The notes under the pieces: model-generated
Databases searched by the model: none
What the model was told of the DNA's origin: nothing
What the model saw: the letters and a program-made list of their open reading frames with translations, nothing else
In this document: positions 54,034-64,000 of the stretch, one piece after another
How positions within the stretch are numbered: position 1 is the first letter of the stretch
Layout: each line of letters starts with the position of its first letter
Origin: Aphrophora alni
Taxonomy: Eukaryota > Arthropoda > Insecta > Hemiptera > Aphrophoridae
NCBI GenBank assembly: GCA_963513935.1
Contig: OY740769.1
Coordinates: forward strand, 107,425,762 to 107,489,761
Length of the DNA: 64,000 nucleotides
Reading direction: 5' to 3'
Made by a program: the position numbers and the translations under genes

Positions 54034-54659
54034 CTCTAGACCAATTATAAATCTCCCGGTTTATTTTCATTTTTTAAATCTTAAAACAACCATTTCTTTA
54101 GGATCCAAGTTAAAGTTAAAATTTTAAGGATTACACTATTGAGGGGTATATAATGAGGATGAATCTATCACCGCAACTAGTTTTTTATAGGATGACTTTA
54201 CAGAAGAAAAGGCCATCACACTTCACAGCATAGGCGGAAAACCCACAGCTGAATTTTTGGATTAGGTTAAAGTCATTCTAACTTACAACCTTCTTATAAC
54301 TTATGCTAATCTAACATCATAAAATATAACAAATTGCTGTAAAATAGCACTTTTCTAGAAACAGAAAGTTTTTTAAAAAGATGACTAGTTAGACACATGA
54401 CTAAAGACGAATAATTATAAATTATACTGCTCTTTCCTCTAACAAAATCTTAACCAAACTCATAATAATTACAACAAAAACTGTACATTTTTGTTCTGTT
54501 TTAACTCTTCTAGGGTTGTTGACCAAAAATAAGAATATTAATAAATGCAAATTTTAAAATCTATCGAGATAAAAAAATTGTTTTCCTAATATAGTTGTGT
54601 TTAATTATCAATTAAATTAATCAAATGAGACCAAATTTTTTAATTTGTAATACTTTAAT

Positions 54660-54738
54660 TGGTCTGTCAGCTTATCTTCTCTTGTTCATGACAACCATTT
54701 CGGCTATTTTCAGCCATAGTCAGTTTATTTGTAATTGA

Positions 54739-54790
<52 letters not shown>

Positions 54791-55390
54791 GTCACCGCGT
54801 ATAATTATTTTAAATATATTTACACAATTTCATAATAAAACACACAATTAAAATCATTTCATTAAAATCATGGAGCTTCATTTTTTATAGGCCTACCGGT
54901 CCGTATTGTGGTTTCCCATTTACTAACTTTTATTTGCCTTCTAATCTCTTTAGTAAATCAAACAGAACATTTAATAAGAATTGCTGTTTGTTGTTTGATA
55001 CATTGTTTGGTCCTGTTTTTCCGTGTCTATGTATTTTGAACTTTTCTAAAATATCTATGTAGAGTATTTCCCTTTACGGTAAAAATGTAATATTTCCAAA
55101 TTGTTCTGTATACCTTTATAGTCATGGTTGTTATTTATTAAATGTTCAGAAAAGCTTGATTTGGCTGCTATATTATATATTTTTGAGTTTGGTGTATGTT
55201 CCTTAAATCTTTGTTTTAATTGTCAGTTAACTGAAGTTATTGTTCTAAATTCAATACCTTTCCTGTGTATTCTTAATATGTTGCGTGCTAACATATCGGT
55301 GTATCTGTTGTATTCTAATATAGTGTATTTAATTTCATTGTTATTCATAAATACAGACAGTTGAAAACCGTAAAAAATGAAATTCCAAAA
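54660..55390 (-). pseudogene. Penelope-like retroelement relic 2 (GIY-YIG region and 3' end)
   Basis: On the - strand, QLKQRFKEHTPNSKIYNIAA and SSFSEHLINNNHDYKGIQNN, then LEILHFYRKGKYST and FKIHRHGKTGPNN, give the C-terminal GIY-YIG endonuclease region of a Penelope-like element. The 3' end includes GACTATGGCTGAAAATAGCC near 54725-54705. Isolated stops break the frame. A (TA)n repeat (54742-54788) lies inside. The relic ends only tens of bases from the SMYD4-like exon at 55464. Confidence 0.78.
54742..54788. repeat. (TA)n microsatellite
   Basis: About 46 bases of alternating TA within the Penelope-like relic. Confidence 0.93.
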
Positions 55391-55463
55391 TTTTTGCACC
55401 ATCACAATACTATTACTATAAAACTAGAAATTTAAAATATAATAAATATGATGACCAACTTAC

Positions 55464-55585
55464 CACTGTACATGTTGTGCAAGGTATCATTGAATGGCAT
55501 CGTAGATGGCAGTTGTAACAGTAAAGTAAATACGCACTTGGCAAAACAATGGATGCATATGCCTTTTCAACAATAAGGACATCTC
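55464..55585 (-). CDS. SMYD4-like protein, exon with SET start and first MYND zinc ligands
   Basis: On the - strand, after the acceptor GTTCATAG, two bases complete a Gly codon, then DVLIVEKAYASIVLPSAYLL, YCYNCHLRCHSMIPCTTCTV and the donor GTG|GTAAGT. DVLIVEKAYAS is the SET-N segment, and CYNC ... CTTC gives the first four MYND zinc ligands. The phase agrees with both neighbouring exons. Confidence 0.92.
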
Positions 55586-55663
55586 CTATGAACAATATAA
55601 ACACCAATTACTTTACCACCTTTATTATTTTCACAAAAAATGTAACAGCTTATTATAACACAC

Positions 55664-55919
55664 CTGGTAAAATATCATGCGTTGCTACGAGATGTCTTCC
55701 TAAATTTTCTACATATTGAAGTTTCATGGCACTAGATGCTGAAGTCATCTCTAAATTTAAATCATAAGATATGTTGGGAATATATTTAGTTGGTCTTACT
55801 TCTTCCTGTAATAATTCATCCTCATTGGTACAGTTTTTGATTTCCTTTTCCAGATCTATTCTTACAGCTTTTTGTTTACATTCATTCAATGTAGATTTGG
55901 TTAGCCAGTTAATTGCTTT
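55664..55919 (-). CDS. SMYD4-like protein, most upstream exon recognised
   Basis: On the - strand, after GTGTTACAG, the exon encodes KAINWLTKSTLNECKQKAVR, an acidic linker (EKEIKNCTNEDELLQEE), TKYIPNISYDLNLEMTSASS and ENLGRHLVATHDILP, ending in a split Gly codon at CAG|GTGTGT. GRHLVATHDILPGD is the SET-domain opening typical of SMYD4. The exon starts in phase 0, and an upstream exon is needed for the start codon and TPR region. Confidence 0.88.
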
Positions 55920-56279
55920 CTGTAACACATATTTTACTGAATTAATATTGATTTCTTATAAAATAAATGTTTACATTTATAATACTCTCACAACCATTTC
56001 ATGAAATTTGTTTCAAAATGTTTCTATGGCATTTATATAACATCTGTTGATGAAACAGTTATTTAGAGCTCGTTTGTTATGTGGTGATTCTCGGCCTTGA
56101 CCAAGAAAATAGGTTCTTTTTAACTTTTTGATGGTGAGGGGAATTGATAGACTAGCGCTCTGTCGTCTGCCATGCTATTCACTTCACGCTTATATTGTAC
56201 AATTAAAAAGCTGTTTGTGCATACTTAATTTACCCACACATGCAATTGTTATTGTGTAATAATATTTCAGTTGAACACA

Positions 56280-56500
56280 TTATGTTATGATGGAAGGTAA
56301 AAACGATTGAAAAAAGTTGGTGGGAATAAAATTATTCATACCCAGTCACAAGAAATCATTTGTAATGTTCATCAGTTTTTGAAAAGAGAGGTGAAAGAAT
56401 GTTTGATATTACTGAAGAAGTGCAAGAAAGAGTTGCCCAAGCAACTGGTGTGTTAAGGACGACTGTATTAACGTATCATAAAAGAAAGTAAGATTTATGA
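56280..56500 (+). pseudogene. Fragment of a DDE transposase N-terminus (helix-turn-helix)
   Basis: Near 56330-56490, shifting frames encode KIIHTQSQEIICNVHQFLKR, EVKECL and VQERVAQATGVLRTTVL-like residues. The pattern EIIxNVxxFLKxE ... VQERVAxATGVSxxTV is known from N-termini of insect DDE transposases. No C-terminal part follows; a (TA)n repeat begins 50 bases downstream. Confidence 0.45.
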
Positions 56501-56554
56501 AAGAACTCGATAACCTTACTGAACACTTCGTACACAACAACTGAAAAGCAAAAG

Positions 56555-56555
<1 letters not shown>

Positions 56556-56593
<38 letters not shown>
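56556..56593. repeat. (TA)n microsatellite
   Basis: About 38 bases of alternating TA. Confidence 0.9.
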
Positions 56594-56594
<1 letters not shown>

Positions 56595-56599
56595 CTAGG

Positions 56600-56770
56600 A
56601 TTAACCCTATTTTCTGTTTAGTGGTATAAAAATTCACTTCATAAAGGCTACAGCGGTTTCAAGACTTTTATAGTCTCATCTTCAGACTACACAAAAGCCT
56701 CTTCGGTTGGAGTCCTCACTCTAAGTCTTACCGCCCTCTCTCCAAACACCACCATATAACAAATGAGCTC
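56600..56770 (-). repeat. Retroelement 3'-end-like segment
   Basis: The - strand reads GTCTGAAGATGAGACTATAA and AAGTCTTGAAACCGCTGTAG, a phrase type often seen at 3' ends of Penelope-like elements in insects, and is followed by the (TA)n tract. No coding domain remains. Confidence 0.35.
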
Positions 56771-56857
56771 TACCTATTTGTTTAGGTAAAGAAAATTAAG
56801 CTTACAAGTAACACAATCAATAGTGTCCCTTCCAGTGAGTTATTCATGCTGATCTAT

Positions 56858-57929
56858 TATACAGAGTGTCACCAAAGATCCCTCAAAAAATTCAGGAGCT
56901 TATTCCTCACATCAAAACTAATGAAAAAGTGTATATAAACATATTACCTAAAATACTTAGTTTTTATATAGCTGCCAATTTGTGTTTTTAATAGAAAAAT
57001 TTATATCTTTTTAATGATAAATTATATGGAGTTGAAATTTAGCATGTTATTTAGTGCTATAAACACCCAATTTGAGAAAAATAATAAACCAATTTCCTTT
57101 GCTCATTTCAAAATGAAAGTTATTTAAACTTTTAACATTGAATTTCTCAATGTTAATTTTACAAAATATTTTCCTTTTTTAACGACAAAGAAAATATTTT
57201 AAAATTCTTTCTGTAATTTAAAGGATAACTGTATTATCGACAAAAAACAGAAAACATTAAATCTTGGTAATTGTCTACACACCCAAGATCAGTCTAGAAC
57301 AAAATTTTTGTTTTAATTCTGCAAATTTGTATCTCCAAATTTTCTTGTAACTTAAAGAACAATTAAGTTATTAACTCACCCAACACTAATATTATACAAT
57401 TTTGTGTTTTGTAATAAATGCCTAATAAAGGTGTAGACCTACAGTGTAAGGCAGACAAAGTTTTAAGAAACAACTGTTTAATATAGCCAGATCATCGATG
57501 AAGTAGAAAATTACCGATTTAATGTTTTTAGTTTTTTGTCTATAACTCGGTTATCTTTTAAGCTACAGAAAGAATAAAATTAATATTTTCTTTGTTGTTT
57601 AAAAAATAAATCTCTTGTAAATATTTTATAAAATTAATGGTTTTCAGATATTTAACATTACAACGCTGCCATTTTGAATGAATAAAGGAAACCGGTTAAT
57701 TATTTTTCTTAAATCGGGTCTTTATAAAACTAAGCATTATCCAAAATTTAAATTTTATATCATTTACCATTAAAACTATATGAAGTTTTGATTATTAAAA
57801 ACAAAAAATAGCGGCTAGATAAAAAACTAAGCATTATCTAAAACTAAGTTTAGATAAATTGTTTCATTGGTTTTGATGTGAGGAACATGATCCTGAAATT
57901 TTGATGCGATTTTTTAAAACACCCGTATA
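56858..57929. mobile_element. Foldback element (1.07 kb) with long imperfect inverted arms
   Basis: The left end TATACAGAGTGTCACCAAA pairs with the right end read backwards (TATACGGGTGTTTTAAAAA). Inner matches include CCTCACATCAAAACTAATGA with CCTCACATCAAAACCAATGA, and TTTAAAGGATAACTG (about 57219) with the inverse of CGGTTATCTTTTAA (about 57548). Arms are about 400 bases and clearly diverged. The loop holds AT-rich sequence without a gene. A TA-flanked, CAGGGTGT-type end suggests a Tc1/mariner-related MITE, but this is not proven. Confidence 0.7.
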
Positions 57930-58679
57930 TCAGTAACTCAGTAACGATAAATTTCCAGGGCCCAATATTTCCCCAAAACACAAATTTTTTATGTGAAATT
58001 TACCCACAAACAATATCATATTTTCATAAAAATTTAACCGTTTAAGTTACTATATTATAGTATATGTTACAACACCCCCTCCCCCAGACTATCCAAGAAC
58101 AAATGGAAAAACACAAAAATGTAGATGCAAAAAAAGATGAAAAACTAAAATTTCATAAATTAATTTAGAAACTGGGCTAAATGCATGTTTTATATTTGCA
58201 AAATTGGAGCCAGTGACAGAAGTTACTGAAAGGTTCGATTCTGGTACTTACCAGAACATTCCATGTATACATATATGTCAGAGCTGAGACAGTCAGTCGA
58301 TCTTAACTGATTCTTTGGAATGTGAGTGAGCTAAGCCTAACAGTTGGGTTCAGTATTTTCTTAGAGTCAGTTTTGTATTTATAAATAAAATTAAGCTGTT
58401 AATGATTAAGAGTTTCTTGATCGTTAAATAGTGTTTGTGTTTTATGCCATTTTTGTTTTGCTGTTAACAATATATGTTAACAATATCAGGAAGTCCTTCA
58501 CTACTGGCAGTATGCACTTTTGCATTGTTAAAGAACTATAACCAAGCCTTAAACATTTTACATTTGTATGATGAAAATAATACTCCCTCTTGTCTGAAAA
58601 AAAAAATATCTAAAATTAAAGAAATTATACGTGTGAAATGTACATAATTATATTTTTTAATTAGTGGAAATAAATCATG
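57930..58679. other. No gene seen
   Basis: AT-rich. Near 58250-58310 lies ACATTCCATGTATACATATATG, with GGAATGTGAG about 50 bases further on. No exon was recognised. Confidence 0.5.
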
Positions 58680-59045
58680 AATGGCAAATCTTGAACGGAT
58701 CTAGAACCTCCAAGGGTAGGCCTACTTGAGTTAAGTGTTTTCGATGTCAGACTCAGGAAGAGTGATAACCTAAGTCTGAGAAAGCTGGCACCTGTATTTC
58801 AAACAGAAGTATTTATTATGATTGAATGTGTGAAGAGGAACGTAGGAAAGATCATCTATATAAACTCCAATAGCGAGGCAAGCACTTCTGGCTTTGGCAA
58901 ACCAAACTGTACCTCCAAGATATTGAAAGATGTCTCAATACCCTAACAAAAAACCAACAATGTAAAACAGATGCGCTAAAGCAGGAGCTGAATGCCTCTT
59001 CATCGACCCAAAGCGGAGATGTGCCCTTTTTAACTACCATTAAAG
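58680..59045 (+). other. Unrecognised coding-like segment
   Basis: The + strand frame around 58836-59043 encodes CEEERRKDHLYKLQ, a stop, then GKHFWLWQTKLYLQDIERCL, NTLTKNQQCKTDALKQELNA and SSSTQSGDVPFLTTI. Base composition is richer in G and C than the flanks and the residues look coding. It might be a pseudogene or gag-like relic. I recognise no family, and splice sites are not convincing. A TAGGCCTA is at 58717. Confidence 0.3.
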
Positions 59046-60841
59046 TTAAAGTTAAGTTCCATTAAAGTTAAATTTCATAAGTAAATCAATCACTACAATA
59101 TCATGGTTACAATATGTAGAAAAGGGAATAAGTAGAAAAACTATATTTTCAATAATTTTAGGCTAGACCCATCATACAACCTACACTTCAATTTTAAGTT
59201 ATGCTTAAAAAACAAAACAAAAGAGATCGGGAAGTGGTTCATTCCAACACATAACCTTTAACAATTATACTTGTTTTTATTACCTTTTTCTATAACTAGT
59301 GCAAAATCTATACAGATTTTGGTTTATAATTACTTGATACAAAGTTGAAATAGATTTTATAACTTAAGATTTTTAGAAGTTTGATAAATTTTTCCAAACA
59401 GAATTTTTGGGCTGTCAAAACTGAAATTTAGAAGATTCCATGAATTAAAACATTGATATTATTTATACATTATTAAAAACATGACTAGGGCAACTTATTG
59501 TTAATACATTATTAGCTGAAGAACACAACGAATTTGTTGAAATTTACATTTAAAAAAACAGGGGGAAGGGAATACATAGGTTGATTTTTCTTTCTTTATT
59601 TTTTGTTAATTTTTGTGTGTGTTAAAGTTATATATTTAAACAAATCTATTTTAAAAAATCAACAAGATCAATAAAAAATAAAATAAATTGATCATCACTC
59701 CAGGATACTACAGCCCGTGAATACATAATTATTTATATTTTAAGTTATACAAGGCACTGCTTAATCACTGAAGTTTATTTTTTAAACAATAGAACTGTTT
59801 ATCATTCATTAACAAAATTCAGTTTTTTAATTTTAATTTTAGAGAGTGTAGAGTATTTAGATTGAAGTTTGCAGACAACTTTGTTTATCATCGTAGGTTT
59901 TTTTTTATTTTATTTTTTATTATTATTTTTTTTTTTATTTATTATTTTTTTTTTTTTATGGTATCCATGGTACCAGATTAAAGAAAATACAATTTGCCAG
60001 ATTTATTTGTTAGAACAAGTTAAAACATCAATTCATTAAGTTTGCAAATAAAACTGCCAAATTTTATTAGTAATTAAATTTCTGTAACCCAAATTACAGG
60101 ATTTTTACATGATGTATTTAAGCTGTTAAATATTAAAACAAATTTAGAATACACAACATTGTTTGCCATACAATTGCTATGAACACTGCATATTATGTTA
60201 AATAAATATATTTGACCACCAGTGAACATGATAACAAAATAAAATTCACCAATACAGCTAGAAGAGACTAGTATAGCTTCTTTATGTCTGGTACAATTAA
60301 ACATTTTTAATTTTAGGTTGACCAAGACTTAGAAACTATTTGTCAAAATATCCTAACTTTATTTTCGTTTTACTTGAACATGATTTGTTAATAAATTTTA
60401 AGATTTGCTTCATAAATTTAGATTTGTTACATAATTTGCTTCCAGATTTTGTTCAATATATTTGTTTAAAAACTTTGTTATATAAATTTATTTTAAAGAT
60501 TTTGATATATAAATTTACTTTAAAAAATTTACATAAATTTAAAATCCACTAGTTTGTGATGTAACGTGTTCAGTTGGACTTTGACCACAGCATGTGACTG
60601 GTAAAAATTTATAAGACATCATAATTTCACTTTTAGAAGATGTTATATCTGTAGATTTATATTTCTGTGAAGATTTTTTAAGTTGTGAGTTAGTCTGATT
60701 TAAATTGATTTTGAATATGTAAATGTATTTCGCTAAATTGCATGTAAGGGTAAAATTGATTAGTTTTTTAGAATCTTAATAAAAACGCAGGCAGAACACA
60801 AACAATATTCAAACTTGTACAACCAAATAATTCAACATTAT
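59046..60841. other. No gene seen
   Basis: AT-rich; starts with a short repeat of CCATTAAAGTTAA (59037-59080) and includes T-rich low-complexity sequence at 59898-59960. Confidence 0.55.
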
Positions 60842-62300
60842 TTAACCCTCAAACACACGCGCCAAATTACTGGACCTAAACACACGTGCGGAGTAGATTC
60901 CACTCCAATTTATATTTTGTATGAATACGAAAATATAAATATGTTTCATTTGGAAATGAAAAAACTTTAAAAAAAATAAATAAATATTTAGCAATATTCA
61001 TTTACGTTTATGCAAATAAAGATAATTCATTTATTTAAAAAAAAAAAGTTTTTTAAAAGCATCAAAAACTGCACATAAAATGTAATATCTATATAAATTT
61101 TCAAATTTTGTAATAATATACCTTTTTGACATTTTATTGGTTATATTTGAACACACACAAAATAAATAATGAGTTATAATTTTTTTTAAACATGTTTATT
61201 GAGAAAATATTTTAGAAATTGTAGTACAAAAGTATAATATGTTTTTTTGTAATGCAACTATGTGGAAAATAACATGTGACAAATATATTATGAAAAAGAT
61301 ACATTAGTTGATTTAAAATATGAACAAATTAAATTATACAGTCTTATATATAGATGATTTTATCATACTTGTAGTTCTCGACACTTCAAGAGTTGAGGTC
61401 GGGGACATGTCACTCCATTGTACACTCCTTACAGAAAATGAGACTGTGCTCCTTGGAGAGCAGCTTGTTGAACTTGCAGCATGAAGTCTGTGTGTTCCTG
61501 TCCTTCTGACGTGGACAAACATCACACTGACCAGATGATCTCTTTTCCTTTGAAGCTCATTCCTTTGAATACTAAACCTTTTCCTTTTCCTTTGATACTA
61601 AACCGTTTCATTTTTGATTAGATGTGAAGAGAAGACTTTTGCCTTGCAGAGAAGTCCGGGATGCAATATGCGGCTTAATAAGCTCCACTCCCAAATGTTT
61701 CAAGAATATTCTTCTTTGCATTGGAGGATGAGGAATCATATTGTTTCTGTAAACAACTAAAATATTAATAACAGCAACATCTAGCATCCCAAAGAATATG
61801 GTTAGAGCCCAGCACTTACATTTTCTAGTCAACTACATCGATTCCTCCTTTGTTTAAGTTGTAATCTGTAAACATTTCTGGTTTCTTTTCGTCGTCCGTT
61901 ACATCATAAATTTTACTGTCATGATGCATCGTAAACTTTACTGGGATGACAACTTTATTGGGTTTTGGTGCATATGATACTATTGGTCATATCCTTTGAA
62001 AATCCCAACAAGCTTGAATATTTTTCTCTGCTCTTACAAGAAAACTCTGAAGGCAATTCCCTTTTGTTGACTCTCAGTGTTCCTGTAACTGTTTGATTGT
62101 ATTCTTTTAATAAATCAGTACCCATGGGAACACTCATAAACCAATTATCACAAAAAAATGTTTGTTTTGTAACCAGAGATTGGTGTCAAAAATCTTTTTA
62201 CAACATCAAATCCTGCATTAGAAACCAAATGGGGCGGTCAGGCTGCTTTCCACAGTACACTTTCATGTTATAGGTGTGAAACCAACGGGAGTCTACACAT
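60842..62300 (-). pseudogene. piggyBac transposase relic C (C-terminal half and terminus)
   Basis: On the - strand from 62300: YNMKVYCGKQPD, then CDNWFMSVPMGTDLLKEYNQ and TVTGTLRVNKRELPSEF (62160-62050), YAPKPNKVVIPVKFTMHHDS and KKPEMFTDYNLNKGGIDVVD (61990-61850), CKCWALTIFFGMLDVAVINI (61830-61770), and a C-terminal zinc ribbon (CDVCPRQKDRNTQTSCCK near 61520-61460). This order is piggyBac. The TTAA at 60842-60845 followed by CCCTCAAACACACGCG looks like the element's 3' terminus and target site. The 5' half is absent; a stop after GIDVVD and frameshifts mark it as dead. Confidence 0.85.
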
Positions 62301-64000
62301 TTGTTTTAGATTATTTATACAATAGTTTCATTATAAATTCACAAAAATTTATGTTAATAATAATAATAACAGGTTAACATATCCTATACACTTCTTTTCT
62401 CTCTTTTAAATTTATATTGCACTTTGATGTGATACCTTATAACAATAAATAAATGAAATAGAAAACTATAAAATTACAAAGATAGAAATTTGTATTGATT
62501 AATTCATTAAAATGAAAATAAAATTCACAGATAAAAAAATCACAAACATTAAAATTAAAAATTAGATTTAGAAATTATTTTCAATAATGTCTTAAAAGTT
62601 CATTAATATGTGGTATAAAAGAATGATTAGTTTCATTAGAATCTCATTTATCGTTCATGAGATAAAAATATTATTGTGTTTAGGCTTACTCAATTATAAC
62701 AATTGTTTTTGAACATAGAATTATCTAAATTAATTACATACTATTATCGGTCTTGTCTCGAGGTAGGTCGGTGCCAGCTCTTCCCAAGTGGGTATTTAAC
62801 AAAGAACAAGAGCATGAAATTAATTTATTTATTGTCTGGACTAAATTGCCCCAAAAAAACATCAACAAAACAAAACAAAATCAAAATATTACTTAAAATG
62901 GAATGATATGAATGTTTGTAAGATGGTTCACAGTTCAATTAAATCAGTTTATAAGTCTTTAAAACACTTTAAATCATTTAGTATACCCAATTATAGCCTC
63001 AATTAAATTTCATTGGCTGAAAGTTTATATTTGAGAAATATTGTTTTTCTGAATTAAGTATGAATATACAATCTATTATTTGGATGGATCTCACCACTAA
63101 AGTAGAAATTAACTTTTCTCTTTTCTTCCAATTCAAGGTAGATCAACTCGATATTATTCTTGATTAAACAGTAACTTTCGCACAATCTTGAAATATATTT
63201 ATTCTCACTAAATTGTTAGATTCAACGATTATTTCAGATTAAGACTTCTTGATCTCGGGAGAAGTGATTTCCCTATAGAAGCTTCCAACAATTTCTTTCT
63301 TTGCCAAAAATGGTCTCTATGAAATCCAAATACATGTATGTGTGAGTGTATGAGTGCAAGTTGATTTGATAAGGTATGCAATAATTTTGTATTAATTATT
63401 ATAATTTCTTTTGTTGCGGATAGCAAATTGATTTAGTTTACATAATGAATTTCTATGAATACACACATATCTTAAATTAAATAGTGGGTAATCAAATAAC
63501 TTCTCAGAAACTTGTAAATACTATCCACTAATTTATATGATTTGAAAATCTACAGAGGCAATGACGTTTTAACTTTATCTTAGTGGAATTTTTAATGTCA
63601 AATCACGTGCTAGTTTCCTTTTGTGGGCGTGTCCTTTTATATGCAGACATAAAGACAACTTATGAAATCGGCCATTTTCATGACATGACTTGTTTTCCAA
63701 AATTATTTACGCATTTTATAAAAAATCGTTGACAACTTTTTAGATTCTATATAATCTGTTTTACCCACAGGTAGCATTCGTTTCTTTAATTAAATTTTGG
63801 TTATCTAGTAATTTAATTTCATTAGTCCCCATCCTCTCGGATTGGATTTAGTCTAGGCTTACAAACTTAGATCTTTATTTTGAATGCTCGTGTCTTGTTG
63901 GTTTTATATTTTTCTCAGACAGGTTAATTAATTTAGAATTGATCTGATATTGATTATGTGGGTACAAGATGTACAGAAATAATCCTATTTAATTAGCCTA
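62301..64000. other. No gene seen; weak promoter-like motif on the - strand
   Basis: No TPR-encoding exon for the SMYD4-like gene was recognised here. On the - strand, TATAAAAGG (63633-63641) with a nearby CACGTG (63604-63609) is promoter-like, but no transcript evidence supports it. Confidence 0.4.

Larger units (their letters stand above)
46914..55463 (-). other. Large intron of the SMYD4-like gene (8.55 kb)
   Basis: Bounded by the donor GTG|GTAAGT (55463) and the acceptor TTCATAG (46914), consistent in phase. It holds a LINE relic, degenerate repeats, a nearly intact hAT transposon and a Penelope-like relic. The stretch 46920-48710 shows no recognisable feature; a 107-codon open stretch at 47366-47689 has no family resemblance. 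Confidence 0.8.

Noticed and set aside
55128..55364. Open stretch of 78 codons on the + strand
   Set aside because: It is the antisense of the Penelope-like relic on the - strand, which explains the open frame.
63229..63426. Possible N-terminal exon of the SMYD4-like gene on the - strand
   Set aside because: The encoded residues show no TPR pattern and no suitable splice sites were seen.

Overview
The window is AT-rich eukaryotic DNA from an animal, most likely an insect. The protein encoded by its calmodulin exons reads as arthropod calmodulin, ending in the codons for VTMMTSK. The other host gene is of the animal SMYD4 type. The introns are kilobases long, and the transposon fauna (piggyBac, hAT, Tc1/mariner, Penelope-like, RNase H-bearing non-LTR elements) is typical of insects. 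I could not name the species; a hemipteran or other hemimetabolous insect with a large genome is only a guess.

Only two host genes are recognisable, and they point tail to tail. Calmodulin is on the + strand: three coding exons at 11512-11686, 13646-13888 and 24322-24350, plus an upstream start exon that I cannot place and that carries the ATG. A SET/MYND methyltransferase-like gene of the SMYD4 family is on the - strand: five exons from 55919 down to 32076, with the N-terminal exons missing. All exon phases agree, giving a complete calmodulin of 149 residues (counting the unplaced Met) and 489 residues of the SMYD4-like protein.

Region by region. 1-2730: a Penelope-like relic, then an AT-rich repeat block. 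2731-11500: no host gene; a 166-bp (AG)n tract, a long near-perfect hairpin, and a transposase relic interrupted by a solo LTR with a 4-bp target duplication. 11512-25150: calmodulin with long introns, including a phase-compatible candidate alternative last exon at 22501-22610. 25860-31912: a tandem duplication, a palindromic element, a piggyBac relic, a SINE-like repeat and a foldback element with a perfect 8-bp duplication. 32076-55919: the SMYD4-like gene, whose two largest introns hold a deleted Tc1/mariner copy, a piggyBac relic, a young 4.2-kb non-LTR retrotransposon flanked by 263-bp direct repeats, several LINE relics, a nearly intact hAT transposon with perfect 8-bp duplications, and a second Penelope-like relic. 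55920-64000: more relics, a 1.07-kb foldback element and another piggyBac relic.

The mobile elements do not form a functional system with the host genes; they are independent insertions in introns and intergenic DNA. I found no operon-like or defence-like system. The items most worth checking are the 263-bp duplication around the non-LTR element, the candidate alternative calmodulin C-terminus (which would replace the last Ca2+-coordinating Glu of EF-hand 4), and a strong excess of the octamer TAGGCCTA.
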